Shown here one piece after another: positions 17,940 through 27,179 of a stretch of DNA of 64,000 bases (position 1 is the stretch's first letter; each line of letters starts with the position of its first letter). The notes under the pieces are model-generated. The model saw only the letters and a list, made by a program, of their open reading frames with translations, searched no databases and had not been told where the DNA came from. Source of the DNA: an uncultured Bacteroidia bacterium (GTDB taxonomy: Bacteria; Bacteroidota; Bacteroidia; NS11-12g; UBA9320). The position numbers and the translations under genes are program-made. The stretch covers positions 62,001 to 126,000 of the forward strand of contig CALSMN010000005.1 in assembly GCA_943787465.1 (NCBI GenBank). The letters are read 5' to 3'.

Positions 17940-18752
17940 CTAATCAAATACCCTCAATAATCTTTTTTTCCCTTGAAAATCATTTCTCCATTCATACTTC
18001 AATTTGTTTTTTTCTAACCATTTTTCTAAATCATGAGTATAAAATTCACTGGTTTCAAAATATAAAATTGACCTATTTTTTATTGTTTTATTGATAATAG
18101 TTTTATAAAAAATCAGTGGATCATTATCAGCTACAAAGAGTGCTTCGTGAGGTTCAAAATCCAATACGTTTTGATGGATAGAAGATTTCTCCTTTACTGC
18201 TATATAGGGAGGATTAGATACTATGATATCGAATTTATCTAGTGTGTCTGTTAATATATTACATGTAAAAAAATGTACATCAATTTCTAGTTTTTTAGCA
18301 TTGGATTTAGCAACGGATAATGCCTCTTGTGATATATCGCAAGCTGAGATTTTTGCTTTAGGTAAATGTTTTTTTAGTGTGAGTGCAATGCAACCACTTC
18401 CTGTTCCTATATCAAGGATATGTACATTTTTATTCTGTTCATTTTGTATCACCCAATGAACCAATTCTTCCGTTTCTGGACGAGGGATAAGCACATTTTT
18501 ATTTACATAGAGTAACTGAGAATAAAATGATGTTTCTTGTGTTATATATTGGATCGGCTTACCAGCCTTCAATTCTACTAATACATCAATATATGTCTCT
18601 TTTAAAAGAGTTTCTAATCCAAGAATAACATCCGTTTTATTCCTTCTTTCTAACCATTGAATTGCTATGTAGAATATATTTTCAGATTCCCCGTAGCTAT
18701 AGATCTCTTTTAATTCATCGATGTACAAGGCTTTTATAAGACTCAACTTCAT
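17940..18752 (-). CDS. prmC: Peptide chain release factor N5-glutamine methyltransferase PrmC
   Basis: The 270-residue protein has the PrmC/HemK layout: a small helical N-terminal domain (about 1-80) then a class I SAM methyltransferase domain with LDIGTGSGCIALTLKKHLPKAKISACDIS (motif I) and the catalytic FDIIVSNPPYIA. It methylates the GGQ glutamine of release factors RF1/RF2. The linking segment ETSFYSQLLYVNKNVLIPRPETEELVHWVI is typical. The 127-bp gap between it and gyrA holds nothing recognised. Confidence 0.95.
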   Translation of the reverse strand: MKLSLIKALYIDELKEIYSYGESENIFYIAIQWLERRNKTDVILGLETLLKETYIDVLVELKAGKPIQYITQETSFYSQLLYVNKNVLIPRPETEELVHWVIQNEQNKNVHILDIGTGSGCIALTLKKHLPKAKISACDISQEALSVAKSNAKKLEIDVHFFTCNILTDTLDKFDIIVSNPPYIAVKEKSSIHQNVLDFEPHEALFVADNDPLIFYKTIINKTIKNRSILYFETSEFYTHDLEKWLEKNKLKYEWRNDFQGKKRLLRVFD

Positions 18753-18759
18753 TGTATTG

Positions 18760-18792
18760 CAAATTAAGATAGTTATTTCCCTTTTGGGTCAA
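18760..18792 (-). promoter_or_regulatory. Promoter of prmC; short or absent leader
   Basis: Minus strand: TTG (18790-18792), 22-nt spacer, TTAATTTG (18760-18767), one mismatch to TAnnTTTG. The prmC ATG follows after 7 nt. Confidence 0.5.
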
Positions 18793-18847
18793 TTTTTTAA
18801 TTTATCTAAAACATGACTTAATTAGATTCTTTATATCATAAGATTTA

Positions 18848-18855
18848 TAACTTTG
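18848..18855 (+). promoter_or_regulatory. -7 box of the ribD operon; predicted leaderless mRNA
   Basis: TAACTTTG is an exact -7 match ending 5 nt before the GTG start of ribD. No matching -33 TTG was found upstream. Confidence 0.55.
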
Positions 18856-18860
18856 AAGAG

Positions 18861-19886
18861 GTGAATGCAGATCAAATATTCATGAATCGTTGTTTAGAAC
18901 TTGCTGCTCAAGGCAAGTATTATGTAGCACCAAATCCCATGGTTGGTTGTGTCTTTGTCAAAGATAATATGATTGTTTCTGAAGGATATCATCGTGGATT
19001 TGGTATGCCTCACGCTGAGGTTGATGCCTTCGAGAATTTACCCAATGATATAAATGCTTCTGAATGTGATATTTACGTTAATTTAGAACCTTGCTCCCAT
19101 TTTGGGAAAACTCCTCCATGTGCTGAATTAATAACAAAAATAAGACCCAATCGAATTGTTATCGGTGCTCAAGATCCTAATCCTCTAGTTTCGGGTAAAG
19201 GAATACAACATATGGTAGGCGCTGGAATTACTGTTGTTGAGAATATACTCTCAGATGAATGCATGGGTTTAAATAAATTTTTTTATTCTGCTTATCAAAA
19301 TAAAGTACCCTTTATTACTCTAAAATGGGCAGAGACAAAGGATAGTTTTATTGGGAGACTTGAAAATGATTCTTCTAACAGGAAAATAAGTGACCAAAGA
19401 AATGATGCATTTGTTCACGACCTTAGAGCATCCCACCAGGCAATACTTGTAGGAGCTATTACTTTAACTCAAGACAATCCCTTGTTAAATGTCCGGTATT
19501 CCGATGGTAAAGATCCTATTAAAATAATTTTATCTCCAAACCTATCCATTGATATGGAAGCATCAACATTGAAAATAGGACATACAATTGTATATAATTC
19601 TAAAACATCAATCAAAAAGGATAACGTAGAGTTAGTTTTACTTGAAAACTTTACATTAAGTAATGTTCTCCATGATTTATATCAACGAAATATTCATAGT
19701 GTTTTAGTTGAGGGTGGAGCAAAGACTTTGCAGCATTTTATAGATTTGGAGTACTGGGATGAGATTATTAAGCTTAAATCTAGTGAAAGCTGGAATGATG
19801 GGGTACCTGCTCCACATTTATCCATAGAACCCAATCGAAAAAAAAAATCTTTTAATGATATCATTTCATTCTATAATCGATCTTAG
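18861..19886 (+). CDS. ribD: Bifunctional riboflavin deaminase/reductase RibD
   Basis: The 341-residue protein has the deaminase domain first (MNRCLELAAQGKYYVAPNPMVGCVFV, zinc motif PHAEVDAF and LEPCSHFGKTPPCAELI) and the reductase domain second (LKWAETKDSFIGR, ISDQRNDAFVHDLRASHQAILVGAITLTQDNPLLNVR, VLVEGGAKTLQHF). It converts the pyrimidine product of GTP cyclohydrolase II into the ribitylamino precursor of lumazine. It begins with GTG 5 nt after a -7 box; the next in-frame ATG would remove the conserved N-terminal helix. No other riboflavin gene is nearby. Confidence 0.95.
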   Translation: MNADQIFMNRCLELAAQGKYYVAPNPMVGCVFVKDNMIVSEGYHRGFGMPHAEVDAFENLPNDINASECDIYVNLEPCSHFGKTPPCAELITKIRPNRIVIGAQDPNPLVSGKGIQHMVGAGITVVENILSDECMGLNKFFYSAYQNKVPFITLKWAETKDSFIGRLENDSSNRKISDQRNDAFVHDLRASHQAILVGAITLTQDNPLLNVRYSDGKDPIKIILSPNLSIDMEASTLKIGHTIVYNSKTSIKKDNVELVLLENFTLSNVLHDLYQRNIHSVLVEGGAKTLQHFIDLEYWDEIIKLKSSESWNDGVPAPHLSIEPNRKKKSFNDIISFYNRS

Positions 19887-20753
19887 ATGTCATTTAGCTA
19901 CCTTTTATTAAGCATAGTATTTAGCACTTTAATTAATTTAATTTTTAATTGGTTTAAGACCTATCAAATTAATAAGATTCAAGCTATTGTAGTCAACTAC
20001 TTTGTGTGTTTTGTAATTGGTTTTTCATTTTCAGATCAAAAAGAGATCATTCGAAACCTATCTACTGAATGGTTTCAATATTGCTTTATTTTAGGAACTT
20101 TATTTGTTGCTATTTTCTTTTGTATGGCATTAACAACCGAAAAGTTTGGAGTAAGCGTAAATGCCGTTAGTACTAAAATGTCTGTAGTTATCCCAGTTAT
20201 TTTTGTAAGTTTTTTTACGGGTGAAAATATCTCATTTGTATTTGTAATAGGTCTCATTTTTTCATTGATCAGTATATATTTGATTACTCAAAAAGAAAAA
20301 AGCACGTGGTCTAAAAAGTTGACTTATCTACCTATTTTGGTCTTTTTAGGTAGTGGAACAATAGATACATCTTTAAAAATTTTAGAATCATCGTATAGTC
20401 ATGAAATTCCTTTAAGTACCATCACTTATTCTATTTTTTTGGGTGCATTTATTATTGGATTTTTTGTATTGCTACTAACATCATATTTTAAATTTAATCA
20501 ATGGAACACAAAAAGTACAATGGCAGGAATTGTATTAGGAGTGCCAAACTATTTTTCCATCTTTTTTTTATTGTACTCTATACAAGCATTCAGTATGAAA
20601 AGTAGCTTTGTCTTTGGAATAAACAATATTGCTATTGTGTTGTTAAGCACCATATTTTCCGTAATCATTTTTAAGGAAAAATTATCCTTTAAAAATAAGT
20701 TAGGTATTTTTACTTCTGTTTTATCCATTATTTTGATTGCCTATGCAAGCTAA
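19887..20753 (+). CDS. EamA/DMT-family transporter
   Basis: The 288-residue protein has about ten hydrophobic segments and no signal peptide cleavage site, in keeping with the drug/metabolite transporter superfamily. Recognisable features are the second-half end ALFVFGINNIAIVLLSTIFSVIIFKEKLSFKNKLGIFTSVLSIILIAYA-type segment, with the IFKEKLS motif typical of EamA C-termini. The substrate is unknown. Its ATG directly follows the ribD stop codon (TAGATG), so translation is probably coupled to ribD. Confidence 0.82.
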   Translation: MSFSYLLLSIVFSTLINLIFNWFKTYQINKIQAIVVNYFVCFVIGFSFSDQKEIIRNLSTEWFQYCFILGTLFVAIFFCMALTTEKFGVSVNAVSTKMSVVIPVIFVSFFTGENISFVFVIGLIFSLISIYLITQKEKSTWSKKLTYLPILVFLGSGTIDTSLKILESSYSHEIPLSTITYSIFLGAFIIGFFVLLLTSYFKFNQWNTKSTMAGIVLGVPNYFSIFFLLYSIQAFSMKSSFVFGINNIAIVLLSTIFSVIIFKEKLSFKNKLGIFTSVLSIILIAYAS

Positions 20754-21333
20754 TCAATATTTAGGTATTAAGAAATTAGTCACATCTAAAATTTCAGTTC
20801 ATGGAAGTAAATTTTACGGATTTCTGTTTCCGGCTCAAGCTCCAGAGGATTTCAGTGATGCCATAAAATTTTATAAATCGACCTACGCTGACTCTACCCA
20901 TGTTTGTTCAGCATGTGTATTGAGACCAGATCGATCATATCAACGTTTTAATGATGATGGTGAACCAGGAAATAGTGCAGGTAGACCAATACTTAATGCG
21001 ATTCTGTCTGCAAGAATAACCAATGTAGTTTGTGTTGTAATTCGTTATTACGGTGGTAAAAAATTAGGAATTTCTGGATTGATTAGAGCCTATGGTTTAG
21101 CAGCAAAGTCATGTATAAACTCGAGTGATATTATATCAATTACGGAAAAAAATAGGATTATTTGTTCAACGGAAATAGAAAATCAATACCAGTTATATAA
21201 CTTCATGAATAATCATAAAGACATTTCATACGTTTTAAATAATGATGGTTTATTTATTTTGAGTGTTCCTAAATCTAAACATCAACAAATAATTGATAAT
21301 CTCCTTAAAATGGATATATTAGTTTATGAATAA
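20743..21333 (+). CDS. YigZ/IMPACT family protein
   Basis: Starting from the ATG at 20743 the protein has 196 residues; the tracked TTG two codons upstream is less likely. The IMPACT N-terminal domain is clear: HVCSACVLRPDRSYQRFNDDGEPGNSAGRPILNAI and VVCVVIRYYGGKKLGISGLIRAYGLAAK. A shorter C-terminal ferredoxin-like part follows. Family members are linked to translation or stress response in eukaryotes; the bacterial role is unsettled. The start overlaps the end of the EamA gene by 11 bp, forming the chain ribD-eamA-yigZ. Confidence 0.88.
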   Translation: MQANQYLGIKKLVTSKISVHGSKFYGFLFPAQAPEDFSDAIKFYKSTYADSTHVCSACVLRPDRSYQRFNDDGEPGNSAGRPILNAILSARITNVVCVVIRYYGGKKLGISGLIRAYGLAAKSCINSSDIISITEKNRIICSTEIENQYQLYNFMNNHKDISYVLNNDGLFILSVPKSKHQQIIDNLLKMDILVYE

Positions 21334-21348
21334 TAATATACAATTCGT

Positions 21349-22977
21349 TTGATCCGGTTAATAGCTATACAAATTTTTATAAGTTTTTGGGCATTCAATG
21401 TATATGCTCAGGATAGCCCAGTGTCTCAGAAAATGGATATGAATAGATCTATTGAGGTGCCTGTTAACTTACCCTCAAATAATCGACTTGTCTTAGCATA
21501 TGAAATTCAGAGTCAATTTGCTACACATTACACCTATGATCACTTTATAGGTGACGTTAAGATTTTATTTTCAGGCATTAAGTTGCATGTTTATAAAGAT
21601 TCCTCCTTTTTATGCCAGAACTTTTTAACGTTGGACTCTACTTTTAGCTCTAGCAATTTTTCTAAAGAAGCAATTTTAGTAAATGGCAGACTTATGGAGG
21701 TTAAAAGTAAAGAGTTATTGCATCATGGTAATCCTGTAACAGGTTATTTTAATGAGACTAATTCAATGGTTTTTTATCAAGATAAGATTAAGTATGCCCA
21801 AAAAGATACCAATATATTTGTTAAGGTATTTTTAGTTAATCCTATCAATTCTGCAAACGTCACTTATGGTGGAAACTATTCTGATAATAATGATTTATCC
21901 AATTCATCTTTAGATAATGAGTTGTTTTGGAAAAAAGTACGCGCTACATTTGATTCTGATACATTTTTTCTTTTATCAGAGTTTTTATATTTCGATGATT
22001 TAAGTGTACCTAAAGATACATCTTTCTATTCTTTTAAAGATAGCCTATACTTTTCAAGAGAAGACGATGCATTCGAATATCTAAATACCTACTATCATAT
22101 CAATTCAGTGGGTCAGTATGTAAATGATTTAGGGTACGACATACTTACTGATACTCTTATAGTAGATGTTCATGCCTTTGGAGGTCAAGATAATTCTGGT
22201 TACACTCCTAGCAATCATTCATTGCAATTTGGGGACGGCGGAATAGATGATGCAGAGGATGGTGAGGTTGTAGTTCATGAATTTGTTCATTCTTTAAGCG
22301 AAATTGCATCACCCAATAATACAATAGGAAGGCAACGTGAGGCTATGGAAGAAGGATCTTGTGATTATTTTTCAAAAGCATATAGTAGAACATTTAACGA
22401 CAATACTCCCAATAAAATATTTAGTTGGGATGGTAATCAAACTTGGAATGGAATACCTATAAATACCAACAGAAAATATCCAGATGATTTAGTAGATACT
22501 AAAGATGGTGATCGAGATATGTGGTCTAGCGCATTAATGTGTATTCATGATAAAATAGGAAGATTAGCCTGTGATAGTCTTGTTTTAGAACATTTTTTTT
22601 ACCAAGCACCAAACACTACCATGCCTTACATGGCCAAAAAAATAGTAGCCATAGATAGTTCGAATTTCGATGCTCGATACCGATCTAGTATTATTGATTG
22701 TTTTGTGAATGCAGGGTTTATTAATGAGCTTCAGGATACCCCCCAATCATACTCACTCAAAGTAATAAATCAGCTTGGGTTTTCTCTTGGAGAAACCCCA
22801 TTATCTATCGATCTACCATCTTCGGCCTCTTACGAAATATATACGATTTTAGGTCAAAAAATAACAGATAAGCGTTTTGGTAATGTTCAATTATTCCCTA
22901 ACCAATATACTCCGGGTTACTATATTATTATGATAGCTATTGATAATACTATAATTCCTATAAAATTTATTCGATAA
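21349..22977 (+). CDS. Secreted M36/thermolysin-like zinc metalloprotease with T9SS type A sorting domain
   Basis: The 542-residue protein has a signal peptide (IRLIAIQIFISFWAFNVYAQ). The catalytic core shows VVVHEFVHSLSE, an HExxH zinc motif, followed by REAMEEGSCDYFSKAYSR, the third zinc ligand in an E-x-x-x-EG-x-x-DYF setting as in fungalysin (M36)-like gluzincins. The C-terminal 75 residues (SASYEIYTILGQKITDKRF ... FPNQYTPGYYIIMIAIDN) match a T9SS type A sorting domain, so it is probably secreted. The start codon appears to be TTG; no in-frame ATG precedes the signal peptide. It is 15 bp after yigZ and directly adjoins the deacetylase-like gene. Confidence 0.8.
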   Translation: MIRLIAIQIFISFWAFNVYAQDSPVSQKMDMNRSIEVPVNLPSNNRLVLAYEIQSQFATHYTYDHFIGDVKILFSGIKLHVYKDSSFLCQNFLTLDSTFSSSNFSKEAILVNGRLMEVKSKELLHHGNPVTGYFNETNSMVFYQDKIKYAQKDTNIFVKVFLVNPINSANVTYGGNYSDNNDLSNSSLDNELFWKKVRATFDSDTFFLLSEFLYFDDLSVPKDTSFYSFKDSLYFSREDDAFEYLNTYYHINSVGQYVNDLGYDILTDTLIVDVHAFGGQDNSGYTPSNHSLQFGDGGIDDAEDGEVVVHEFVHSLSEIASPNNTIGRQREAMEEGSCDYFSKAYSRTFNDNTPNKIFSWDGNQTWNGIPINTNRKYPDDLVDTKDGDRDMWSSALMCIHDKIGRLACDSLVLEHFFYQAPNTTMPYMAKKIVAIDSSNFDARYRSSIIDCFVNAGFINELQDTPQSYSLKVINQLGFSLGETPLSIDLPSSASYEIYTILGQKITDKRFGNVQLFPNQYTPGYYIIMIAIDNTIIPIKFIR

Positions 22978-24291
22978 ATGACATCTATATTAATCTATTG
23001 TCCTAACCCTACCCTCAGACATGATTACATATTTGAGTTGTTTTTTAGAATGCTTTTAGGAGTTGATTATTCATATACTCCAAATGTAAATGAAGCAATG
23101 GTTAACTATTCTCATGAAAAAAATGAGTCTTTTCATATAGTTCCTTATGGTTTATTGGATGAGTTTTCAATCAGAACAGATATTTTGGATGAAATTTCTT
23201 TCGAAACATCTAAAATGATCACAGCCTTTTTTAAAACTGTTGGAGGCTCTTGTCAATTTGATCTTTTCTCGGCTGCTTTTTTTTTAGTATCAAGATATGA
23301 AGAATACTTGCCATTCAGTTTAGATAATCATCGACGATTTCCAGCTGAGGCAAGTGTCTTATTCAAAAATAATATGCTCGAAGAACCATTGATTAATCAA
23401 TGGGCGATATTTATACGACAAGAACTTACAACTAATTTTGAAATTTCATTTCCAAAAATGAAGTTTACTTATTTAAGCACGATTGATATAGATCAGGCAT
23501 GGAAGTATAAATATAAAGGGATAATCAGAAATATATTGGGTTTGGTAAGAGATGTGATAAGAGTTAATATTTCTGAAATTAGAGAACGAATCCAAGTTTT
23601 TTTGGGGATTATTTCGGACCCTTATTTTAATTTTAAATGGCAAAATGAATTCCATTTATCCTTGAAAACGCAAGTGATATATTTTATTTTATTGGGAAAA
23701 TATGGTTCATACGATAAAAATATAAAGCCATCTAATCCTCATTTTATCTCATTGATAAAGGATTTGGATTCATTGAGTTATGCACGGTTAGGAATTCATC
23801 CTTCCTATGTAAGCAACTCTAATCCAATTCAATTAAGCAAAGAATATCAAAATTTAAATACTATTATCTCTGGTTCTATAACAATGAGTCGTCAACATTA
23901 TTTAATACATGCTATGCCATACACCTATCGGCAATTAATTAAGTTAGGTATTAAAGAAGATTTCACACTTGGTTATTCAACCCATATTGGATTTAGAGCA
24001 GGCATTGCATCATCATTTTATTGGTTTGATTTGACAGAAAATATTAAAACAGACTTATTATTAACTCCATTTTGTATAATGGACATTACCCCCATGTATT
24101 ATCGAAGCGAAACACCTGAAATTGCAAAGAAGACCATTGAAAGTCTTTTAAATAAAGTACAGGCTGTTGATGGAACGTTTGTTAGTTTATGGCACAATGA
24201 AAGCCTAAGTGAAACTGATCGTTGGAAAGGATGGAGATCAGTTTACGTTCATCTCAACAAGCTTGCCAATGACATTATTTTTTCTGAATGA
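22978..24291 (+). CDS. DUF7033/polysaccharide deacetylase-like protein
   Basis: The 437-residue protein resembles Bacteroidota proteins with an N-terminal DUF7033 domain (IYCPNPTLRHDYIFELFFRMLLGVDYSYTPN, AAFFLVSRYEEYLPF) and a C-terminal deacetylase-like NodB barrel. The barrel start TYLSTIDIDQAWKYKYKG has a TxDxDxA pattern in place of the usual TFDDG, and later segments GIHPSYVSN, RQHYLIHAMPYTYRQLIKLGIKEDFTLGY and VSLWHNESLSE carry candidate His ligands. It lacks a signal peptide. It likely acts on a cell-surface polysaccharide precursor. It starts right after the protease stop (TAAATG). Confidence 0.78.
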   Translation: MTSILIYCPNPTLRHDYIFELFFRMLLGVDYSYTPNVNEAMVNYSHEKNESFHIVPYGLLDEFSIRTDILDEISFETSKMITAFFKTVGGSCQFDLFSAAFFLVSRYEEYLPFSLDNHRRFPAEASVLFKNNMLEEPLINQWAIFIRQELTTNFEISFPKMKFTYLSTIDIDQAWKYKYKGIIRNILGLVRDVIRVNISEIRERIQVFLGIISDPYFNFKWQNEFHLSLKTQVIYFILLGKYGSYDKNIKPSNPHFISLIKDLDSLSYARLGIHPSYVSNSNPIQLSKEYQNLNTIISGSITMSRQHYLIHAMPYTYRQLIKLGIKEDFTLGYSTHIGFRAGIASSFYWFDLTENIKTDLLLTPFCIMDITPMYYRSETPEIAKKTIESLLNKVQAVDGTFVSLWHNESLSETDRWKGWRSVYVHLNKLANDIIFSE

Positions 24292-24946
24292 TTTTTGAAT
24301 ATCCTGAATTCTCGTCAATCTTCAAGATATAAACTCCTTGACTAAAACTAGTAATATCAATCAATTCGTTAGAATGAAGTTTTTTTGATAGAACTTCATT
24401 ACCTAAAATATCAAACATACGAATCGTTTTGGAACTATTACTTGAAAATTGAATTGCAAATTTATCTTTAACCGGGTTGGGGTAAATGGTAAAAGAAGGT
24501 TTAGATGTTTTTTTAATATTTGCCAGTGTAGCAATATTAAGAGTTACGGTATCTTTTAGATTTTCATATTTCCTAGATTTCACTTCAATAGAAACGATAC
24601 CTTCACCTCCAATCTCAAATAGTGACCAACCAATTTTAAATTCTTCTTTTTCCCCTACAGGAAGAATAAATGGATAAACAACATTAACTGCGGGATCTGA
24701 GATACATTCTCCTTCGGTACATACAGTCAGCTCCCAATCTTCAGGTTGCTCCAATGAAATAACCTGCCAAGTGAACAAGGTGTCATTTTCATCATTCGCA
24801 TTATTGGTCAGGTAGGCCTTCTGAGAGTAATCAAAATCCAATCGATTAACGAAGGGGTTACTCATTGTATCTTTATCAAAGTTAATCTGAGCATAAGTAG
24901 ATAACGTAAATAATGGAAGAATAAAAAGAAGTGAAATTGATTTCAT
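24275..24946 (-). CDS. Secreted protein with T9SS type A sorting domain
   Basis: The 223-residue protein has a signal peptide (MKSISLLFILPLFTLSTYAQ), a short beta-rich region of about 110 residues (FTWQVISLEQPEDWELTVCTEGECISDP) and a C-terminal domain PSFTIYPNPVKDKFAIQF ... MFDILGNEVLSKKL ... ITSFSQGVYILKI that matches T9SS type A sorting domains. The passenger region is not recognised as an enzyme; two Cys (TVCTEGEC) could form a disulfide. The 3' end overlaps the convergent deacetylase-like gene by 17 bp. It has its own promoter. Confidence 0.82.
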   Translation of the reverse strand: MKSISLLFILPLFTLSTYAQINFDKDTMSNPFVNRLDFDYSQKAYLTNNANDENDTLFTWQVISLEQPEDWELTVCTEGECISDPAVNVVYPFILPVGEKEEFKIGWSLFEIGGEGIVSIEVKSRKYENLKDTVTLNIATLANIKKTSKPSFTIYPNPVKDKFAIQFSSNSSKTIRMFDILGNEVLSKKLHSNELIDITSFSQGVYILKIDENSGYSKIIQKK

Positions 24947-24963
24947 TTATATATTGTTTAATA

Positions 24964-24993
24964 CAAATTTAAACATTTCTGAGTTCAAGTCAA
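24964..24993 (-). promoter_or_regulatory. Promoter of the T9SS-tailed 223-residue protein
   Basis: Minus strand: TTG (24991-24993), 19-nt spacer, TAAATTTG (24964-24971), an exact -7 match, 17 nt before the ATG. Confidence 0.7.
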
Positions 24994-25024
24994 TTTTAAG
25001 CTGTAACTGTACAGTAAAAAAAAA

Positions 25025-25058
25025 GCCTGTACGAAAATTTCGTACAGGCTTTTTTTTA
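25025..25058 (-). terminator. Strong intrinsic terminator after the Omp28-like gene
   Basis: GCCTGTACGAAA and TTTCGTACAGGC form a 12-bp perfect inverted repeat (25025-25049) flanked on both sides by A/T runs. On the minus strand it follows the Omp28-like gene stop; because of the symmetric runs it could also act on plus-strand transcripts. Confidence 0.85.
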
Positions 25059-25074
25059 TTTAATTTTTCTAATT

Positions 25075-27012
25075 TTAGTGCTTAATGTCAACTTTAACTG
25101 TCGATATAGCTTCATTACATGAAATGTTCAATAAGTATATACCTTCGCTTATAGCAGCAGTATTCAGAGTGCCGTTACCATTCACAATATTGAAATCAGT
25201 AATTACTTTTCCTTGCATGTCTAACAATACAGCTTTAGCCTCATCCTTATTTTCTAATGTAATATTCAATACATCATTTGCTGGGTTAGGATAAACTTTC
25301 AAGCCGTTTATATCTATTGTTTGGACATTGGCTATTTTAGAAGCACTTCCAACTTCTATTTCGTCAAGGTATAAAGCATTTCCGCTACTTCCAGGAACAC
25401 CAGCAATAGAGATTAATACTTTTTTACCTGCATATGCTGACAAGTCAATGGTTACTTGTCTAAATTCATTGGATGTAGGTGCATATAAGTACTGAGGATC
25501 AGCTGGTTGGCCTGTTTCTTCACATTCAATCATTTTTACATAATCAAATCCTACTCCACAGTTATCAGATACTTCAATATCAAATACAGGTGCAGTTCCA
25601 CCTAAACCTCCATCACTATAGGCATAATAAAAGGAAACAATAGGATCAGTCATTGACGTAAAATCTGCTTCACCGAGGATTAATTGTCCAGGTTTACCTG
25701 AATTACCCCATGAAGAATGTAAGTAGTATAACATTGAACCTCCAGCTTTACCTCTATCTCCAACTAATCTGTAATCATCATTGGCTTTGATTAGTCTTCC
25801 AGCATGCATATCCATAGTTCCATTGAGTCCAATTTTGTTGTAAGTAAATGCATTTTTTTGGAATCCAAGACCACTAATTGTTGTAGCGTCATTAGATAAG
25901 TCAGTGTCAAAAAAGTCACCACCATTTATATTTTTAAATCCAGAAACAGACACATTGTATTCACCTTGTGGAGTGATGGTCTGATTAAATTCAATTGTTG
26001 TTTTAGCGCCAGGAGCTAAGCTACCTGAAAATGACTCAGTTTTTTCAACTCCATTTGTATTGATGGTCATATCAAAAGATGTAACCGTTTCGCTTGATGT
26101 ATTGGTAACTTCTACAGATGGTTTAAAGGCATCTACACATAATCCAGATGGGGCAACTGTTTTGTTAGTTAGAGACAGATCTACAGCTCCTGTTGGATCA
26201 TACTCAACACTAGCCTCTGCACCTGTCAAAATATTATTATTGTCACTTTCAGAAACAAAAGCAACTACATTTAGATTAAAAAAGGTTAATGGCACATTTT
26301 TGATTTTCTCTGGAAGAACAGTTACATATTTTTTGTAGATATAACTTCCTTTTGAAGTTTCAGATATGGTTTCACCCCAGGCTCCACCAGGAGTTAATAC
26401 ATCTCTCAAAACATGATTATGTCTATATTGATCACCAACAAAATTTTCAGGATAATAGGTGGTTCCACCTGTTTGTGGACCTAAAATATTATCTTGTGTT
26501 AACATTACCGTAAGCTTATTGTTAGCGCTACCATCAGCAGTATAATACACCTCAACTTCGGTAGTCAACTCTCTTGTTTTTCGATCAAAAAAAGATTTTA
26601 CATAAGTGTTAACTGGTGATGATTGAGCTAAAACTGTATTTGCAGATGCAGACCAATTACCTCTACCTTCAGCGCGTGGTGATTTGAATCGGTTAATCGA
26701 ACCTGCAGGATATCCTGTTAATCCTGATGCATCATCAATAGCATCACCTTCTGTAGTTCTTAAATCTGGCTCACCAGCTGCTGGTGTTGCATATCCACCG
26801 GAATGAATATTTACTAGGAAAACATTTCCTTTATTGGCTGCTTTAAGTTCGTTGGCACGTTTGTGACCATCAGGACAAAAGGTACATTTTATACCAGTAA
26901 ACTCCTCTAACACTACTTTTTTGTTTTGGGGAGAAGTGTTTACCCAATTTTGTGCATTAACTGTCATTACAGCTAGTAATGAAGCAATGCAAGATGTAAT
27001 CATTTTTTTCAT
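25075..27012 (-). CDS. Omp28-related secreted protein with T9SS type A sorting domain
   Basis: The 645-residue protein starts with a signal peptide (MKKMITSCIASLLAVMTVNAQ). The N-terminal third is an Omp28-like thioredoxin-fold domain: KKVVLEEFTGIKCTFCPDGHKRANEL, with a CTFC CxxC motif, then VNIHSGGYATP and the paired QYRHNHVLRDVLTPGGAWG segment. A middle CARDB-like region (VEVTNTSSETVTSFDMTINTNG) and a jelly-roll-like region (VSFYYAYSDGGLGG, LYLDEIEVG) follow, and the C-terminus (INGLKVYPNPANDVLNITL ... AISEGIYLLNI) is a type A sorting domain. It is likely surface exposed or released. A hairpin terminator follows it. Confidence 0.88.
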   Translation of the reverse strand: MKKMITSCIASLLAVMTVNAQNWVNTSPQNKKVVLEEFTGIKCTFCPDGHKRANELKAANKGNVFLVNIHSGGYATPAAGEPDLRTTEGDAIDDASGLTGYPAGSINRFKSPRAEGRGNWSASANTVLAQSSPVNTYVKSFFDRKTRELTTEVEVYYTADGSANNKLTVMLTQDNILGPQTGGTTYYPENFVGDQYRHNHVLRDVLTPGGAWGETISETSKGSYIYKKYVTVLPEKIKNVPLTFFNLNVVAFVSESDNNNILTGAEASVEYDPTGAVDLSLTNKTVAPSGLCVDAFKPSVEVTNTSSETVTSFDMTINTNGVEKTESFSGSLAPGAKTTIEFNQTITPQGEYNVSVSGFKNINGGDFFDTDLSNDATTISGLGFQKNAFTYNKIGLNGTMDMHAGRLIKANDDYRLVGDRGKAGGSMLYYLHSSWGNSGKPGQLILGEADFTSMTDPIVSFYYAYSDGGLGGTAPVFDIEVSDNCGVGFDYVKMIECEETGQPADPQYLYAPTSNEFRQVTIDLSAYAGKKVLISIAGVPGSSGNALYLDEIEVGSASKIANVQTIDINGLKVYPNPANDVLNITLENKDEAKAVLLDMQGKVITDFNIVNGNGTLNTAAISEGIYLLNISCNEAISTVKVDIKH

Positions 27013-27043
27013 GCTTAAATTGTTTTTAATTGTTATTATTGGT

Positions 27044-27051
27044 CAAATTTA
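27044..27051 (-). promoter_or_regulatory. -7 box of the Omp28-like T9SS gene
   Basis: Minus strand TAAATTTG, an exact -7 match, 31 nt before the ATG. No -33 TTG was found at 17-23 nt. Confidence 0.45.
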
Positions 27052-27179
27052 ATAATTTTTTACTTTTAAAAAGTTTAAATCACAATTAAAATTGATTGAA
27101 TTACTGATAGCGATTATTTTATTGATGAATTATCCTGAAACATAAGATAAATGTTTAATCAATGTTTAATTTCGCTGCT

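Noticed and set aside
25025-25049. The GCCTGTACG hairpin as an operator or attachment site
   Set aside because: The flanking A and T runs and its place directly after a stop codon fit an intrinsic terminator.
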